This document shows positions 21,183 through 31,486 of a DNA stretch of 64,000 nt, piece after piece. The stretch's first letter is position 1. Every line of letters starts with the position of its first letter. The notes under the pieces are model-generated. The model ran no database searches. It had not been told where the DNA came from and was given only the letters and a program-made list of their open reading frames with translations. Source of the stretch: Puccinellia tenuiflora. Its lineage: Eukaryota; Streptophyta; Magnoliopsida; Poales; Poaceae. The position numbers were made by a program, and so were the translations under genes. The DNA lies in the NCBI GenBank assembly GCA_012064385.1, contig QRDG01000622.1, positions 434,001 through 498,000 of the forward strand. Reading direction: 5' to 3'.

Positions 21183-24087
21183 TCTCCCTGCCTTCGAAAA
21201 GCGTCGTCCACGACGCTAGCACGTCCTCATCAAGTGAAGGAGATAGATGTCTCGACGTTGAAGTGGAAGTCACCATGCCGCTATTGATACCTATACGCAC
21301 CAAAGACCAAGCAAAATATGTGTGTGCATGATAGAGGAGCACATCATTGATGACATGTCCAAATTTGTTCATAACACCATTAGCACAACACAAATATATG
21401 GAATGGAATACAAATGCAAGGTCAATGTGCAAACAAATCGTCCAAACATCCTCAAAATTTGGGAACACAAAATCTCCAAGAAAATTTGAGAAGGCTAAGA
21501 TAGCTATCTCATTTTGAACCATATGATGTTCATTGCATTGAAAGCGTCGGAAAGAGATGTTTGTGAACCACACAAGGTGAGAGAGTCTCTTATCATCGCC
21601 ATCATGGGTGCAAACAAAGCAAAGAGAAGAGCAAGTGTTCATCAATTTTGTTGCAACACCAAGAAGATAACATCCCAAGGCCTCATGACAAGACATGCTA
21701 AAAATATCATTATGGTGACCAACAAACATAAGGAAAGAGAAATTGCTCATCAAGTTTGTGGCAACACACAAATCATTTACAAGTAAGATCAAGGTAGCAT
21801 GAATGTCACAAAGGAAAACCAAAGCACTCACATGTTTGCACGCGAACCAAAGGAAAGAGCAATTGTTCAATTTGTTCGATGCAAAACATGGAAAAGGAAA
21901 TAGAGGTTGGTCGGAGCCACAACTCTCATGGTAAATGCTCTCAAGAGCTCTTTTTGTCAACTCATGTTCAGTTGAAGTTGACATTATGAAGCATGAGCCA
22001 TTACACACGAAATTCCATAAAAAGAAATTGTGTGCATGGTACATGAATGCATCATCCATCATGATGCGTCTCTTCATTTGCACATCACCAAACACACCAC
22101 GTTCAAAATGGAAGTGTGAAGTATGCGGATGGTCAACATGCAAAATGAAGGAAGGAAAATTCTCAACATAGCAAAAGGAAGAATCTCCAAATTTTGAGAA
22201 TGCTATGGGGGCAAACTCATTATCAAGCATTTTATCATCATTGCAAGCAACATATAGGAAAGAGAAATTGTTCGACATATTGCATGCAACAATGGGAGAA
22301 AATTGGAAAGATTCATAGCAAGGCATGCATGTGGCAAGATCATCACACATAGGAAATTCCACATGATCAACATTGGTTTGGAACAAGGTATCACATGGGA
22401 ATATGAAAGAATCATAGGTGACATCAAACGAGAAATCCATAGCATGCAAGCAATCACAAGTCATCATGTCCACTAGTGGGATCATGGCATCATCAACACC
22501 CATATGCGTACCTTTGTAGTCCCGCTCATGAGAGGTAGGTGTTGTGGTAGAGGTAGCGGCGTCCATATGGACGACTTGTTCATCATGATGTAGACATGGG
22601 GTGGCATCGTCTTCATCCTCCATGTACATCTTCTCCATCATAGGCACCATCATGTCGATGCTTGGCGACTCATCATCCATGGAACCTAGTAGAACATGAG
22701 AGAACACACTAGAGGTAGAGGGTAAGTTGTTAGAAATCGAAATGGCCTCACTTGACCTATCAACTACCTCTCCCAACTCAAGGTGTGTATCACTCATTCC
22801 CTCAAAGTGGAAGCACTCAATCTCGCATATGGTGGAGGCACTCAACTCACTTGCACTCTCACTCAAGTGGGCTAGGTGGCTCTCATGCTCACATGGGATT
22901 GGTACCATTTTATCATTCAAGCACATAGGGATAGGCTCGGTAGTCTCAACTCCATTTGCCGCCTTGGTTGAAGGGAAACTCCCATGCTCAACCTCTTCAC
23001 TTGGCTCGCCATCACAAGTGGTAGCCTCTTCAATGCTCGCCTCCTTGGTCGAAGGGAAAATCCCATGCTCGACCGTCTTCTCGCCATCTTCATGGTCACC
23101 ATCTTGTAGAGGTGTGGACAATAAGCTCGGTGAAGAGTCATGTGAGGGCTTGAAGAACTTGGATAAGCTGGCGATGAAGTCCTCGCGGATGGTCTTGAGC
23201 TCGGCTTGCTCGATCTCGAAGTTGGCATTGTCGGCGTCGAGCTTGGTCTTCAATTTGTCGAGGTCGGCTTTGAGTTTGAGAAGCATGCCCCGGTCCTTCT
23301 TGGAGTGTGATCTACTCTTGGATGCCCTTTTGGTTATAGCACACGGAAGAGACTCCTCATGATGTGTACTTGCCGCCAACTTGCATGTGGGAGTAGTTTC
23401 TTGATGGCGTGGCCTTGAGTGGCTTGAGTCCTCATAGTGACGTCGATGATGATCATGAGTAGACGTACGCCGATGACGATTTTTGGTGTTCGTTGACGAA
23501 GACTCATGTGCATAGGCACTTTGCGTTGGCCGCCGTCTCGAGGGTGAGGTAGCTTGACGATGAGGAGGAGGGCGAGTCTCCTTGTCCTCTAGGCGAAGAT
23601 GCCTTGAGCTCCGTCTTCTTGAGCTTGTAGGTGCTTCATGGCGGTGGCGCTCTTGAGTTCGTGGCCTTGAGTATCGTCTAAGTGGGGGCTCATCGTCGGT
23701 GTCGTCGTCCACATGATGTGTAGCGCGTGGCAGATCCTTGACGTGCCTTGAGGAGTCGTAGTCCATGTAGGGTCCCGCCACATCATTGGAGTTGTAGTCG
23801 TTGTAGTGGTCCGCCATGATGTTGATGCTTGAGGGCTCGAAGTCGGTGTAGCTCGCCATGTCGTGGACGGTTGCGGCGTCATAGTCGTAGTAGTCGTGGT
23901 GCTCCGCCATGTAGTCCATGCTCGTGGAGGTGTCGTCGATGTCGTGGTCCACCATGTCATCCATGCTCGGGGCGCCGTAGTCGTTGTCGCTCATGATGTC
24001 ATCCATGCTTGGCGCACCGTAGTCGTTGTCGCTCATCATGTTCTCATCATCATGGCCTCCATAGGATGCTCCGCTCTCACTAGACAT
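21175..24087 (-). CDS. 970-residue protein of element E, function unknown, internal repeats
   Basis: Open from ATG 24087 (MSSESGASYGG) to TAG 21177-21175; the in-frame TTG two codons upstream is not a plausible start. Residues about 1-110 are Asp/Tyr/Met-rich with a tandem MSDNDYGAPSMDD unit. About 110-250 are basic and Ser/Arg/His-rich (RRSSRHLRLEDKETR). About 260-315 look like a coiled coil (LKLKADLDKLKTKLDADNA). Twin EHGxFPSTK motifs follow. The C-terminal third is Cys/His/Phe-rich: a module of about 90 residues at 623-712 is repeated at about 858-945 (shared AFSxF, YHAHxxF.W..V, then TSTS), and four shorter N(L/M)xN..S(F/S)L units lie between them. No gag, protease, RT, integrase or CCHC motif is visible. 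The stop codon lies inside the LTR terminus. I recognise no family. Confidence 0.65.
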   Translation of the reverse strand: MSSESGASYGGHDDENMMSDNDYGAPSMDDIMSDNDYGAPSMDDMVDHDIDDTSTSMDYMAEHHDYYDYDAATVHDMASYTDFEPSSINIMADHYNDYNSNDVAGPYMDYDSSRHVKDLPRATHHVDDDTDDEPPLRRYSRPRTQERHRHEAPTSSRRRSSRHLRLEDKETRPPPHRQATSPSRRRPTQSAYAHESSSTNTKNRHRRTSTHDHHRRHYEDSSHSRPRHQETTPTCKLAASTHHEESLPCAITKRASKSRSHSKKDRGMLLKLKADLDKLKTKLDADNANFEIEQAELKTIREDFIASLSKFFKPSHDSSPSLLSTPLQDGDHEDGEKTVEHGIFPSTKEASIEEATTCDGEPSEEVEHGSFPSTKAANGVETTEPIPMCLNDKMVPIPCEHESHLAHLSESASELSASTICEIECFHFEGMSDTHLELGEVVDRSSEAISISNNLPSTSSVFSHVLLGSMDDESPSIDMMVPMMEKMYMEDEDDATPCLHHDEQVVHMDAATSTTTPTSHERDYKGTHMGVDDAMIPLVDMMTCDCLHAMDFSFDVTYDSFIFPCDTLFQTNVDHVEFPMCDDLATCMPCYESFQFSPIVACNMSNNFSFLYVACNDDKMLDNEFAPIAFSKFGDSSFCYVENFPSFILHVDHPHTSHFHFERGVFGDVQMKRRIMMDDAFMYHAHNFFLWNFVCNGSCFIMSTSTEHELTKRALESIYHESCGSDQPLFPFPCFASNKLNNCSFLWFACKHVSALVFLCDIHATLILLVNDLCVATNLMSNFSFLMFVGHHNDIFSMSCHEALGCYLLGVATKLMNTCSSLCFVCTHDGDDKRLSHLVWFTNISFRRFQCNEHHMVQNEIAILAFSNFLGDFVFPNFEDVWTICLHIDLAFVFHSIYLCCANGVMNKFGHVINDVLLYHAHTYFAWSLVRIGINSGMVTSTSTSRHLSPSLDEDVLASWTTLFEGREMM
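21183..21197 (-). promoter_or_regulatory. Polypurine tract of E
   Basis: On the minus strand, GAAGGCAGGGAGA runs directly into the 3' LTR (TGATGTAG). It encodes the last residues of the ORF (EGREMM), so primer tract and coding sequence overlap. Confidence 0.75.
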
Positions 24088-25425
24088 GGTCAATCACAAG
24101 ACAAGTGTATATATATGTGGAGTGGGAGGAACTAAGAAACCAACCTCACCTAGTAGATAGTATTGGAACTAGTGGACCATGCCAAGAGAAACCGATACAC
24201 AAGAATGCGGGTGACTTGCATTTCAAAGATCCAAACGCAATTCCAAAACACACACGGCTTATGAGTGGATAGGTATGAAATGTGGAAAGCAAATGGAACA
24301 ACCGGAAACCAAGATATTGTAAAGGCAAGTAGAGAACCACGATGACCACAAAGCAAATACAAGTCGATCTCAAAAGATAGGAGTGAAGCACATAGAAACA
24401 CACGCTTTGATAAGTGGGACTTGTGCAACCAAAAATGATCTAGCGATGGACCTAGCGAATACTAAAGCTCGAGTCGCACACGTACAAGAGAGAAACCAAC
24501 TCGATTGCAATTTATTGGTGGGCTACAAGATTTGCACAAAGATACCACACCTATGAATTTTTTCATCGAGCTAGCGCGACCTACAAGAGATATGGCAAAG
24601 AGGATCTTTCTTTTTCTTTTCTCTCTTTTGATTCTTTTATATGCTATCTTTTGGCCTCTTACTCTCTTTTCTCTTTTGCCTCTTACTTGCTTGCCAACAA
24701 GGACTATATCAACTAGCGCATACAAGGTTTGCTCAGAACACTACGAGGTATCAAGTGTGTCATAGATGAGCTAGTATCAATAGGTAAGATAGGCACAAAT
24801 GGCTTGGCTAACAAGTGATGCAAGGTGGGAGAAGGTTCGGGGATGTTATACCTTTCGTCGACGATCTTCACCCGTTGGAGTGGAATGTCCCTTCCTTGCT
24901 CACGAAATATGGTGGCAATAGATGATGGATCAACCGCCGTGGTGATGTAGAGCTTGTCCGTAGCTTCGATTAGAGACGAAAATCACCAAAAACGGAGTCC
25001 GGAGTGAAAATTTATGGCCAAAACAAAATTTCAGCAGGGGAACCGGCCTGGGGGCCGGCCTAGGCCGGGCTGGAGGCCGGCGGCTTCTGCCGGGGGTCCG
25101 GCCTAGAGGCCAGCCTAGGCCGGGCTGGAGGCCGGCCGACACTACCTTTCCGGGACGCGAAAATGTGCGATTTTGGGCGGAAAACGGCCCGAAAAACACC
25201 AAATCGGAGGGGAAATCAACGGAATTTGGCCATGGGAACGCAAAGGAAGGTAGATCAACAAGTATAGCAATGGATCCACGGATCAAAACCTACCAAAACT
25301 CACAAGAATCTCAGATCGAACCAAAAGCAATTTGAGGCTATTTTTGGTGGAAATTTTCGAAATTAGCAAAATCAAAGAAAATTTTTGTGGATATGGGGAT
25401 GGAAACAAAGGCAAATCCGTGGCAA
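24088..25425 (-). other. 5' leader of element E
   Basis: About 1.3 kb between primer site and ORF. It has a short GGCC-repeat block near 25040-25140 and no coding frame that I can support. Confidence 0.7.
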
Positions 25426-25442
25426 CCCTTGCTCTGATACCA
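25426..25442 (-). promoter_or_regulatory. Primer binding site of E (tRNA-iMet type)
   Basis: On the minus strand, TGGTATCAGAGCAAGGG begins 2 bp past the 5' LTR. TGGTATCAGAGC is the usual plant initiator-tRNA-Met primer site and differs from the tRNA-Asp site used by C, D and H. Confidence 0.92.
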
Positions 25443-25444
25443 TA

Positions 25445-26417
25445 TGATGTAGGGTGTTGCCCGATCTTCACGGATTTGAGGCGGGGAAGAGGATGAACAC
25501 GAAGAACACGGAGGTGGAAACGAAGAACACGAGGGGAAAAAGGGCAAATCGTGGGGATAACTCGCGAAGCCTACAAGGGAGAATCACCCGGCAACAAACC
25601 CCCAACGGAGCAGCCTCCGGATCCCAAAACCCAAGTCAACAACACGCTTAATGAAACCGATTTCTCTTACCGGCCGGTCCACCGATCCAATAGAATCACC
25701 GCAGTGAAAGATTGGTTTGCACTACTAGAGACACCTAAGTGAAAGAGTAGCTACAACAAGAGATTCATCATCCTCCTCGGAGGAACCCATCACGGGAAGG
25801 AGCAACGCTCAACTCTAGTTCATTCTTCTCTACCTCAAATGGAAAAGGGGGAAAGCTATTTATAGTCTTAGTACAAAAGGAGCTGAAAGGTGGGGGTCTG
25901 GCCTGGGGGCCGGCCTGGAGGCCGGTGGCGTCTGTAGGGGCCCCGGCCTGGTGGCCGGCCTGGGCCGGCCTGGAGGCCGGCGTCGTCTGGAGGGGTGCCG
26001 GCTGGGAGGCCGGCCAGCTCTGGTTGGGTGCCGGCCTGGGGGCCGGCCTAGGCCGGCTGGGAGGCCGGCCGGCTCTGGTGGGGTGCCGGCCTGGGGGCCG
26101 GCCTAGGCTGGCCTGGAGGCCGGCCTGCCTGATTTCGCCTCCTTCTTCCTCTCCTTGTCCATGACACTTCCTCCTCCTCATCCACGCGTACGCCTTGGAT
26201 GAAATCAACTCTTGGGCTTCCTCGGCACCTCCCATCGGTTTTTGTATCCATCGTGTCAAACCTAGCAATGCAAATGGGCGGATGCTCAAGTAGCATACCA
26301 TTCCAAAGGGTAGGAAATGAGATCTCAAAGAGGAAAGAGTTCACCTTTGATGCCCATGGTGACTTGGCATGTGTCGGATGGTTTGTCCTTGTGATGGACG
26401 TGGGTTGGGCTACATCA
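25445..26417 (-). repeat. 5' LTR of E
   Basis: 973 bp. TATAAATAG on the minus strand (25864-25856) is the likely promoter box. It matches the 3' LTR almost throughout, with an extra GGCC unit near 26100-26125. Confidence 0.92.
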
Positions 26418-27424
26418 GCTATAAAAGCACACCTTAAAGTCGCATTCCACATCTAGGGAACCCCACACTGGCAACTTGAGTTCCCTAAATAGTACTAGAA
26501 AAACACCCCAATTTCATAGAGACATCTACCACAAATAATAACTCATGATAAGTATTCATGTAATCTTTAGCCTAAGAGCCACATACGGTGCACACACTGT
26601 CAACTTCACACCATGGGACAAAGGTGACTCCGACAATCACATCAATAAAACCACTTGAGTAGCATAATTCATAAGATAAAGAAGAGTACCATCTATGGAT
26701 TCAACTAGATTACAAAGCTCATGATCACATAAAGATCACACCATGGGAGAGAGAGATAAACCACATAGCTACCGGCATGAGCCCTCAGCCCCGAGGAAGG
26801 ACTACTCCCTCCTCATCATGGAGACGGGGGAGATGAGATGATCTTGCTGTAGAAGTTGATGATGAACATGCCGAAGGGGGGTGGAGCCCTCCGGAGGTGG
26901 ATTCTGGCGGTGTTTCCCCCCTCCGATCTTCTCCGGTGGCAACCTTCTGCCTCTCTGTTTCTGGTTTTGTGTTTCTCCGCCGCCTCCCTCTGGAAAACGT
27001 CGGGGGACCTTTTATATAGGCGTTTTTAGGTCACGACGATGCTTCTGGGCGAAGGATCGATGCAAACGGGGCCACGAGGGCCAAATTGGATGGGCCCATG
27101 CGGCCTGGTACTGTAGCCACGTGGGACCCCCCTTTTGGTCCTCTGGCCTCCGTTCGTTGACTTCTTTCGCTCCTAAATCTTCTCCTTCCAAAATAATGAC
27201 TCTCCTAAATTTATAGCTCATTATGACGCAGTTAAGGTCCTGAAACAAATAAAGAAAGAAATAGGGGTTTTCTGCCTGCGCAGGATTAATTCCATATAAA
27301 GGGGAAATCATTATAAATTACCAAAATTCATTAAATAATAGTGATATACCCCTTATATGATGCAAATATGAATGGAATATAACTATTATAGTGCAAAGTT
27401 CATGTATGCATTTTAGATGCATCA

Positions 27425-28401
27425 TGCTGTCACATGCAAAGCTTTCAACATGTTCCATCATTTATTTAGTTGATATCATGTACTTTTGTTTATGGATGCC
27501 TATCATGGTGAAATAATGTGGAAATAGAGTAAGTTTAAATGATTTTGTATAAATGGTTAGAGAGAAACCTGGGCCGCTAATCTAAGCCATGCATCATTCA
27601 TGGTGAAAATTTACTTACATGCTATTTTGAACTTTCTGTGATACACCCTACAATAAAAAGCTATATCAAGTGGTAAATAAAAGGGTGTTGAGGTTGTTCA
27701 TTATGTTTGTTTGTATTGTTGTTTTGATGTGGGCTTGATACATATCATGGGACAAGAGGTACCCCACTTGAGGCTCTTGATAATACCATTATTACTTACA
27801 ATGATAGATAACTTAAACTTGCTTTGTTTCCCAAAATGAGTAATCATGGTGTAGGTACTTGTATTCAAGGGGCATGAGACATCTAACCTTTACTTTATCA
27901 AGGCCACTACTCATATTTGCTTTCACATTTAACTTTAATCATTCAAGATGCTATGATAGGGGAATGAGAGCTTGACACCAAGTATTACCATTGCAATCAA
28001 TAACTCAAGTAGAATAGTTTGGAAGATAGATGAAATTTATGCATGTTTTACCTCTACTCATTTATACCTTTCCAAAGTGTCCACCTTTTACTTTCAGATT
28101 TTCATCTTCACTCTATGACCAATATAGGATGTTCTTACTTATCATATTGCATACTTGTGGTCCATATTACTATATTTTATGTTACACTTTGTGAACAATC
28201 ATTGAACATCCTTGCATTGAATACTTGATATCACTTTATAAACTATTTGTATATTGCTACTTCTTTGAATTAATGAATCATTTGACTTTATGTAGCAGTA
28301 GCAATCATCTTTTATATTCATGTTGTTATTATATTGCAAAGTTCATGTTAGTTTTATCACTTTCATACTCGAGGACGAGCATGAGTTAAGCTTGGGGATG
28401 T
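27425..28401 (+). other. 3' internal region of C, part 2, with polypurine tract
   Basis: Continuation of C after the D insertion. It begins with the right TGCTG duplication and ends in the purine tract TTAAGCTTGGGGATGT (28387-28401) directly before the 3' LTR. No coding frame. Confidence 0.85.
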
Positions 28402-30176
28402 TGATGCATGTAAAATGCATACATGAACTTTGCACTATAATACTTGTATTCCATTCATATTTGCATCATATAAGGGGTATATTACTGTTATTTAATGTTT
28501 TTGGTAATTAATAATGATTTCCCCTTTTTATGGAATTAATCCTGCGCAGGCAGAAAACCCCTATTTCTTTCCTTATTTATTTCAGGGCCTTAACGACGTC
28601 ATAATGAGCTGCAAATTTACGGGGATCATTATTTTGGAGGGAGGAAGACCTAGGAGCGAAGGAAGCAAGCAAACGGAGGCCGGAGGGGCGAAAGAGGGTG
28701 CCCCACGCGGCCAGGTACAGGGGCCGCGTGGGCCCACCTCTTTTGGTCCTCGTGGCCCCGTTTGCGACGATCCTTCTTCCAGAAGCTTCCTCGTGACCTA
28801 AAAACGCCTATATAAAGAGCCCCCCGACGTTTTTCGAGGGGAGAGCCGGCACACGAGAGAAACAAGAAATAGAGACCAGGAGGCTGCAGATTGGAGGGGG
28901 AAACTCCGGCAGAGCGCTGCCGGAGAGGTCTCCTTCTTCTCCATCGACATCTCCACCGTCTCCATGATGAAGAGGGAGTAGTCCACCTCTGGACTATGGG
29001 TTTGTGGCATTAGCATATGTATCTCTCTCTCTATTGAGCTTCACTAATTAGCACCATATGAGCTGCTGAACATGATTACGGTCATCGTTGTACTACCTTT
29101 GTGGTGGATCTTTTTATGAGTTAATATATGTTGAGATTGCAGTGTTTATTTCAGTTATGAAAGTAGATGCATATTATGTACCCTGTTCTTGTATCCTTGT
29201 TTTGATCAAGCATGTTTATGAGAGCGTGTGAGGGGGAACGTGTGCATTAGTTGGAGTAATGGGGGTGGTGATGTGATAAGCTGACAACTTAATATCGCGA
29301 TCCATTGGGTGTTTACCTTACTTTGTTGCCTCACTAGGGATAAACCAAAATACCATGTTGCAAGGTATGAGGAGTGACAAGCCTCTACCTATGACTAGAT
29401 CCAGCATGTTCTTATTTTCACTTCATGTCATTAATCTTAAAGCTATACTTTGAGTCATCTTAATTACTGAGGTGTTATGATTTAGTTCGCATCTTGGTGG
29501 ATTATAAGTGAGACTAATAATCAAAAGGTCTCTATGTTAGGACATGATGCCCATATAATTAGTAACATGTCATTAAACTTGTTTGCAATCTCATATGTTA
29601 ATCCTATGTCTACTTATTTGCCACACTATATTAAAGAGAGAGTGCATGTGTGAAACCATGAACCCCGGTCCATTTTTAATCATAAGAAACAACTTTCCAA
29701 CCACTTTTAAGCATTTTCTACATTCAGCCATTTTAAAATCAGAAAATACAAAAACACTTTTATTCATTGCATACACATATAAAAACCCCCAAAAATATCA
29801 TTCATCATCATTACTATCATTCTTGTATTACTACTTACCACCATTGCATATTTATTTACTATTTTGCATTCATTATTATCTTAATATCATTCTCACACCC
29901 TGTGCTTGACAACTACTTGGTGAGGTTGAGGGCACAAAGCAATCTACTTTGTATGCAGGAAATCTAGAGAAGGACAAGGAGATAAAATCCCCACTACTGA
30001 TTCCCCGAGAGTTCGATATTAAACCCTCGAGTCACCCTCGTGGGGAAAAAACTTCCACTTCTACATACTCTGCACTTGGAGGCTCAACCTATCCCATATA
30101 TTATTTTCCTTTCAGGGTATCAAGAGTGCTTGTTGGCGTAGTTGAGGGAGAAACACTCTCATCAATTCCGTCATCA
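28402..30176 (+). repeat. 3' LTR of element C
   Basis: 1775 bp, TGATGCATG to GTCATCA, followed by the CCGGA target duplication and the resumption of F. A TATATAAAG box lies at about 28809. Confidence 0.93.
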
Positions 30177-31486
30177 CCGGATCCCAAAGGGCGGCCCAGG
30201 AGGCAGCCCACAGGCCAGGGGCGACTCCCAGCCGCGGACTGGAAGGGGCCCGTGGCCACCACCCACCCCTGGCCCTGGAGCACCTCCTCGAGCCGCCTCT
30301 TCGCCTATAAATTCAGTCTTGACCTAAAAACGATGACCCCCGAAGGATTTTCCTAGAAACAGAGCAGAGCGCTGCCGGGAGCGAAACCAAGTTCAGGGGG
30401 ACAGATTGCTGCTGTTCCGGCACCCTGCTAGGACAGGGATCGACCTCCGGAGCCATCTTCATCGACACCGCTGCTTCCCATGATGAGGGGGGAGTAGTCC
30501 CTCGTCGGGGTTGATGCTTGTACGAGTAGTAATGTGGTTCTCTCCCATGATGTGATCTTTGTTGTGATCATGAGCTTTGTTGATATAGTTGAATACATGA
30601 TGTTTCCCTTTATGTAATGGATATGTTGTTGCTCAAGTGGTGTCATCTAGTATGAGTTCGGGAGTCACCGTTGTGATCACGGTGCTACGATGACAGTGCG
30701 GGTGTCGTGTGTGACTCTATGATAATAGCTTAGAGGGATCTTTATCATGAGTTTGTTCTTTATTATTGTTGAATTGAATAGATCATGAGGTTTCTTGATG
30801 CTTTTGTTTAGTATAATCTCCATGCTGTGACAGTGACAGTGCTCGTGCCGTGGATGTATTAGAAAGAGACTATTCAAGAGATAGGTTATGGTGTTTGTTA
30901 GTACTATCTCTGGATGCCGATAGTGACAACATGAAATGTCCATAGATGTGGAATACGAACTTTAAGGTATGTTTTTATAGCCCTACGCAATTCTCATCCT
31001 ATTTGATCCACAAAAGAATGATCTCCGAGTAACGTCTACCTTACATGAGTTTTGTGGGAAGTATCATGTGTTTAATTATGTTAATGATATGAGAGTTAGT
31101 CACTAGTGAAAGTATAAAGTCTAGGCCTTGTTTCCAAGCATTGATACACCATTTTTAGCCACTTTTGTCACTTGTTCGCTTGCTGCCATTGTTATTATAG
31201 AATTACAAAACCTTGTTTTACCATCCATATTACCCATATTTTAACATCTCTTCGCCGAACTAGTGCACCTATACAACCTACAATTGTATTAGGTGTGTTG
31301 GGGACACAAGTGACTTCTCGTATCTTAATTGCAGGGTTGCTTGAGAGAGGATACGTTCAACCTCTTCCTCTCGTGGATTAGATAAACCTTGGGTTACTCA
31401 CTTAAGGGAAATTTGTTGCTGTCCTACAAAACTCTGCACTTGGAGGCCCAACAAGTCTACAAGAATAGAAGCGTGTAGTAGACATC

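Larger units (their letters stand above)
20232..26417 (-). mobile_element. Element E: non-autonomous LTR retrotransposon with 970-residue ORF
   Basis: LTRs at 20232-21182 (3' on the minus strand, 951 bp) and 25445-26417 (5', 973 bp). Both begin TGATGTAG and end CTACATCA, an 8-bp perfect inverted terminus. The perfect target duplication GCTAT lies at 20227-20231 and 26418-26422. A tRNA-iMet-type primer site adjoins the 5' LTR and a purine tract adjoins the 3' LTR. The LTRs are nearly identical apart from a 20-30 bp GGCC-repeat difference, so the insertion is young. The single long frame has no gag-pol motif. I do not recognise the family. Confidence 0.92.
14962..27424 (-). mobile_element. Element D: Athila-like element with unrelated ORF, inserted in C
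   Basis: Minus-strand element whose 5' LTR is at the right (27424 to 19768, split by E) and whose 3' LTR is at the left (16162 to 14962). A perfect duplication TGCTG lies at 14957-14961 and 27425-27429. It has a tRNA-Asp-type primer site, a 425-residue frame and a 3' region homologous to that of C. Its LTRs are recognisably related to C's but clearly diverged. About 1 kb is missing where the internal region meets the 3' LTR, including the polypurine tract. Confidence 0.9.
19768..27424 (-). repeat. 5' LTR of D, split by element E
   Basis: Two parts: 19768-20231 and 26423-27424, about 1466 bp without E and one target copy. On the minus strand it begins TGATGCATCTAAAATGC and ends GGGGGTTATCA. 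Element E and its GCTAT duplication account for the whole interruption. Confidence 0.9.
10124..30176 (+). mobile_element. Element C: non-autonomous Athila-like Gypsy retrotransposon
   Basis: A complete element with 5' LTR 10124-11902, tRNA-Asp primer site, gag-protease frame, long 3' non-coding region, polypurine tract and 3' LTR 28402-30176. A perfect 5-bp duplication CCGGA lies at 10119-10123 and 30177-30181. Without element D the internal domain is only about 4 kb. It contains no reverse transcriptase, RNase H or integrase, so C would need those functions from a partner element. It sits inside solo LTR F and is itself split by D at 14961/27425. Confidence 0.93.
9880..31486 (+). mobile_element. 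Solo LTR F (Athila-like), split by C-D-E nest
   Basis: Starts TGATACGTGTCAAACGTATC and is related to the LTRs of G and H over the first 200 bp. It is interrupted at 10123 by element C and resumes at 30182, giving about 1.54 kb in total. It ends near 31486 in AGTAGACATC. The flanks GGTCCA and GGTCCT are close to a target duplication, so the last one or two bases are uncertain. Neither a primer site nor an internal domain adjoins it. A TATA-like TATAAATTC near 30305 fits its promoter. Confidence 0.75.

Noticed and set aside
20648..21211. Ala/Gly/Pro-rich frames in the E LTRs
   Set aside because: They come from the GGCC repeat array, exist on both strands and recur in each LTR. They are not genes.
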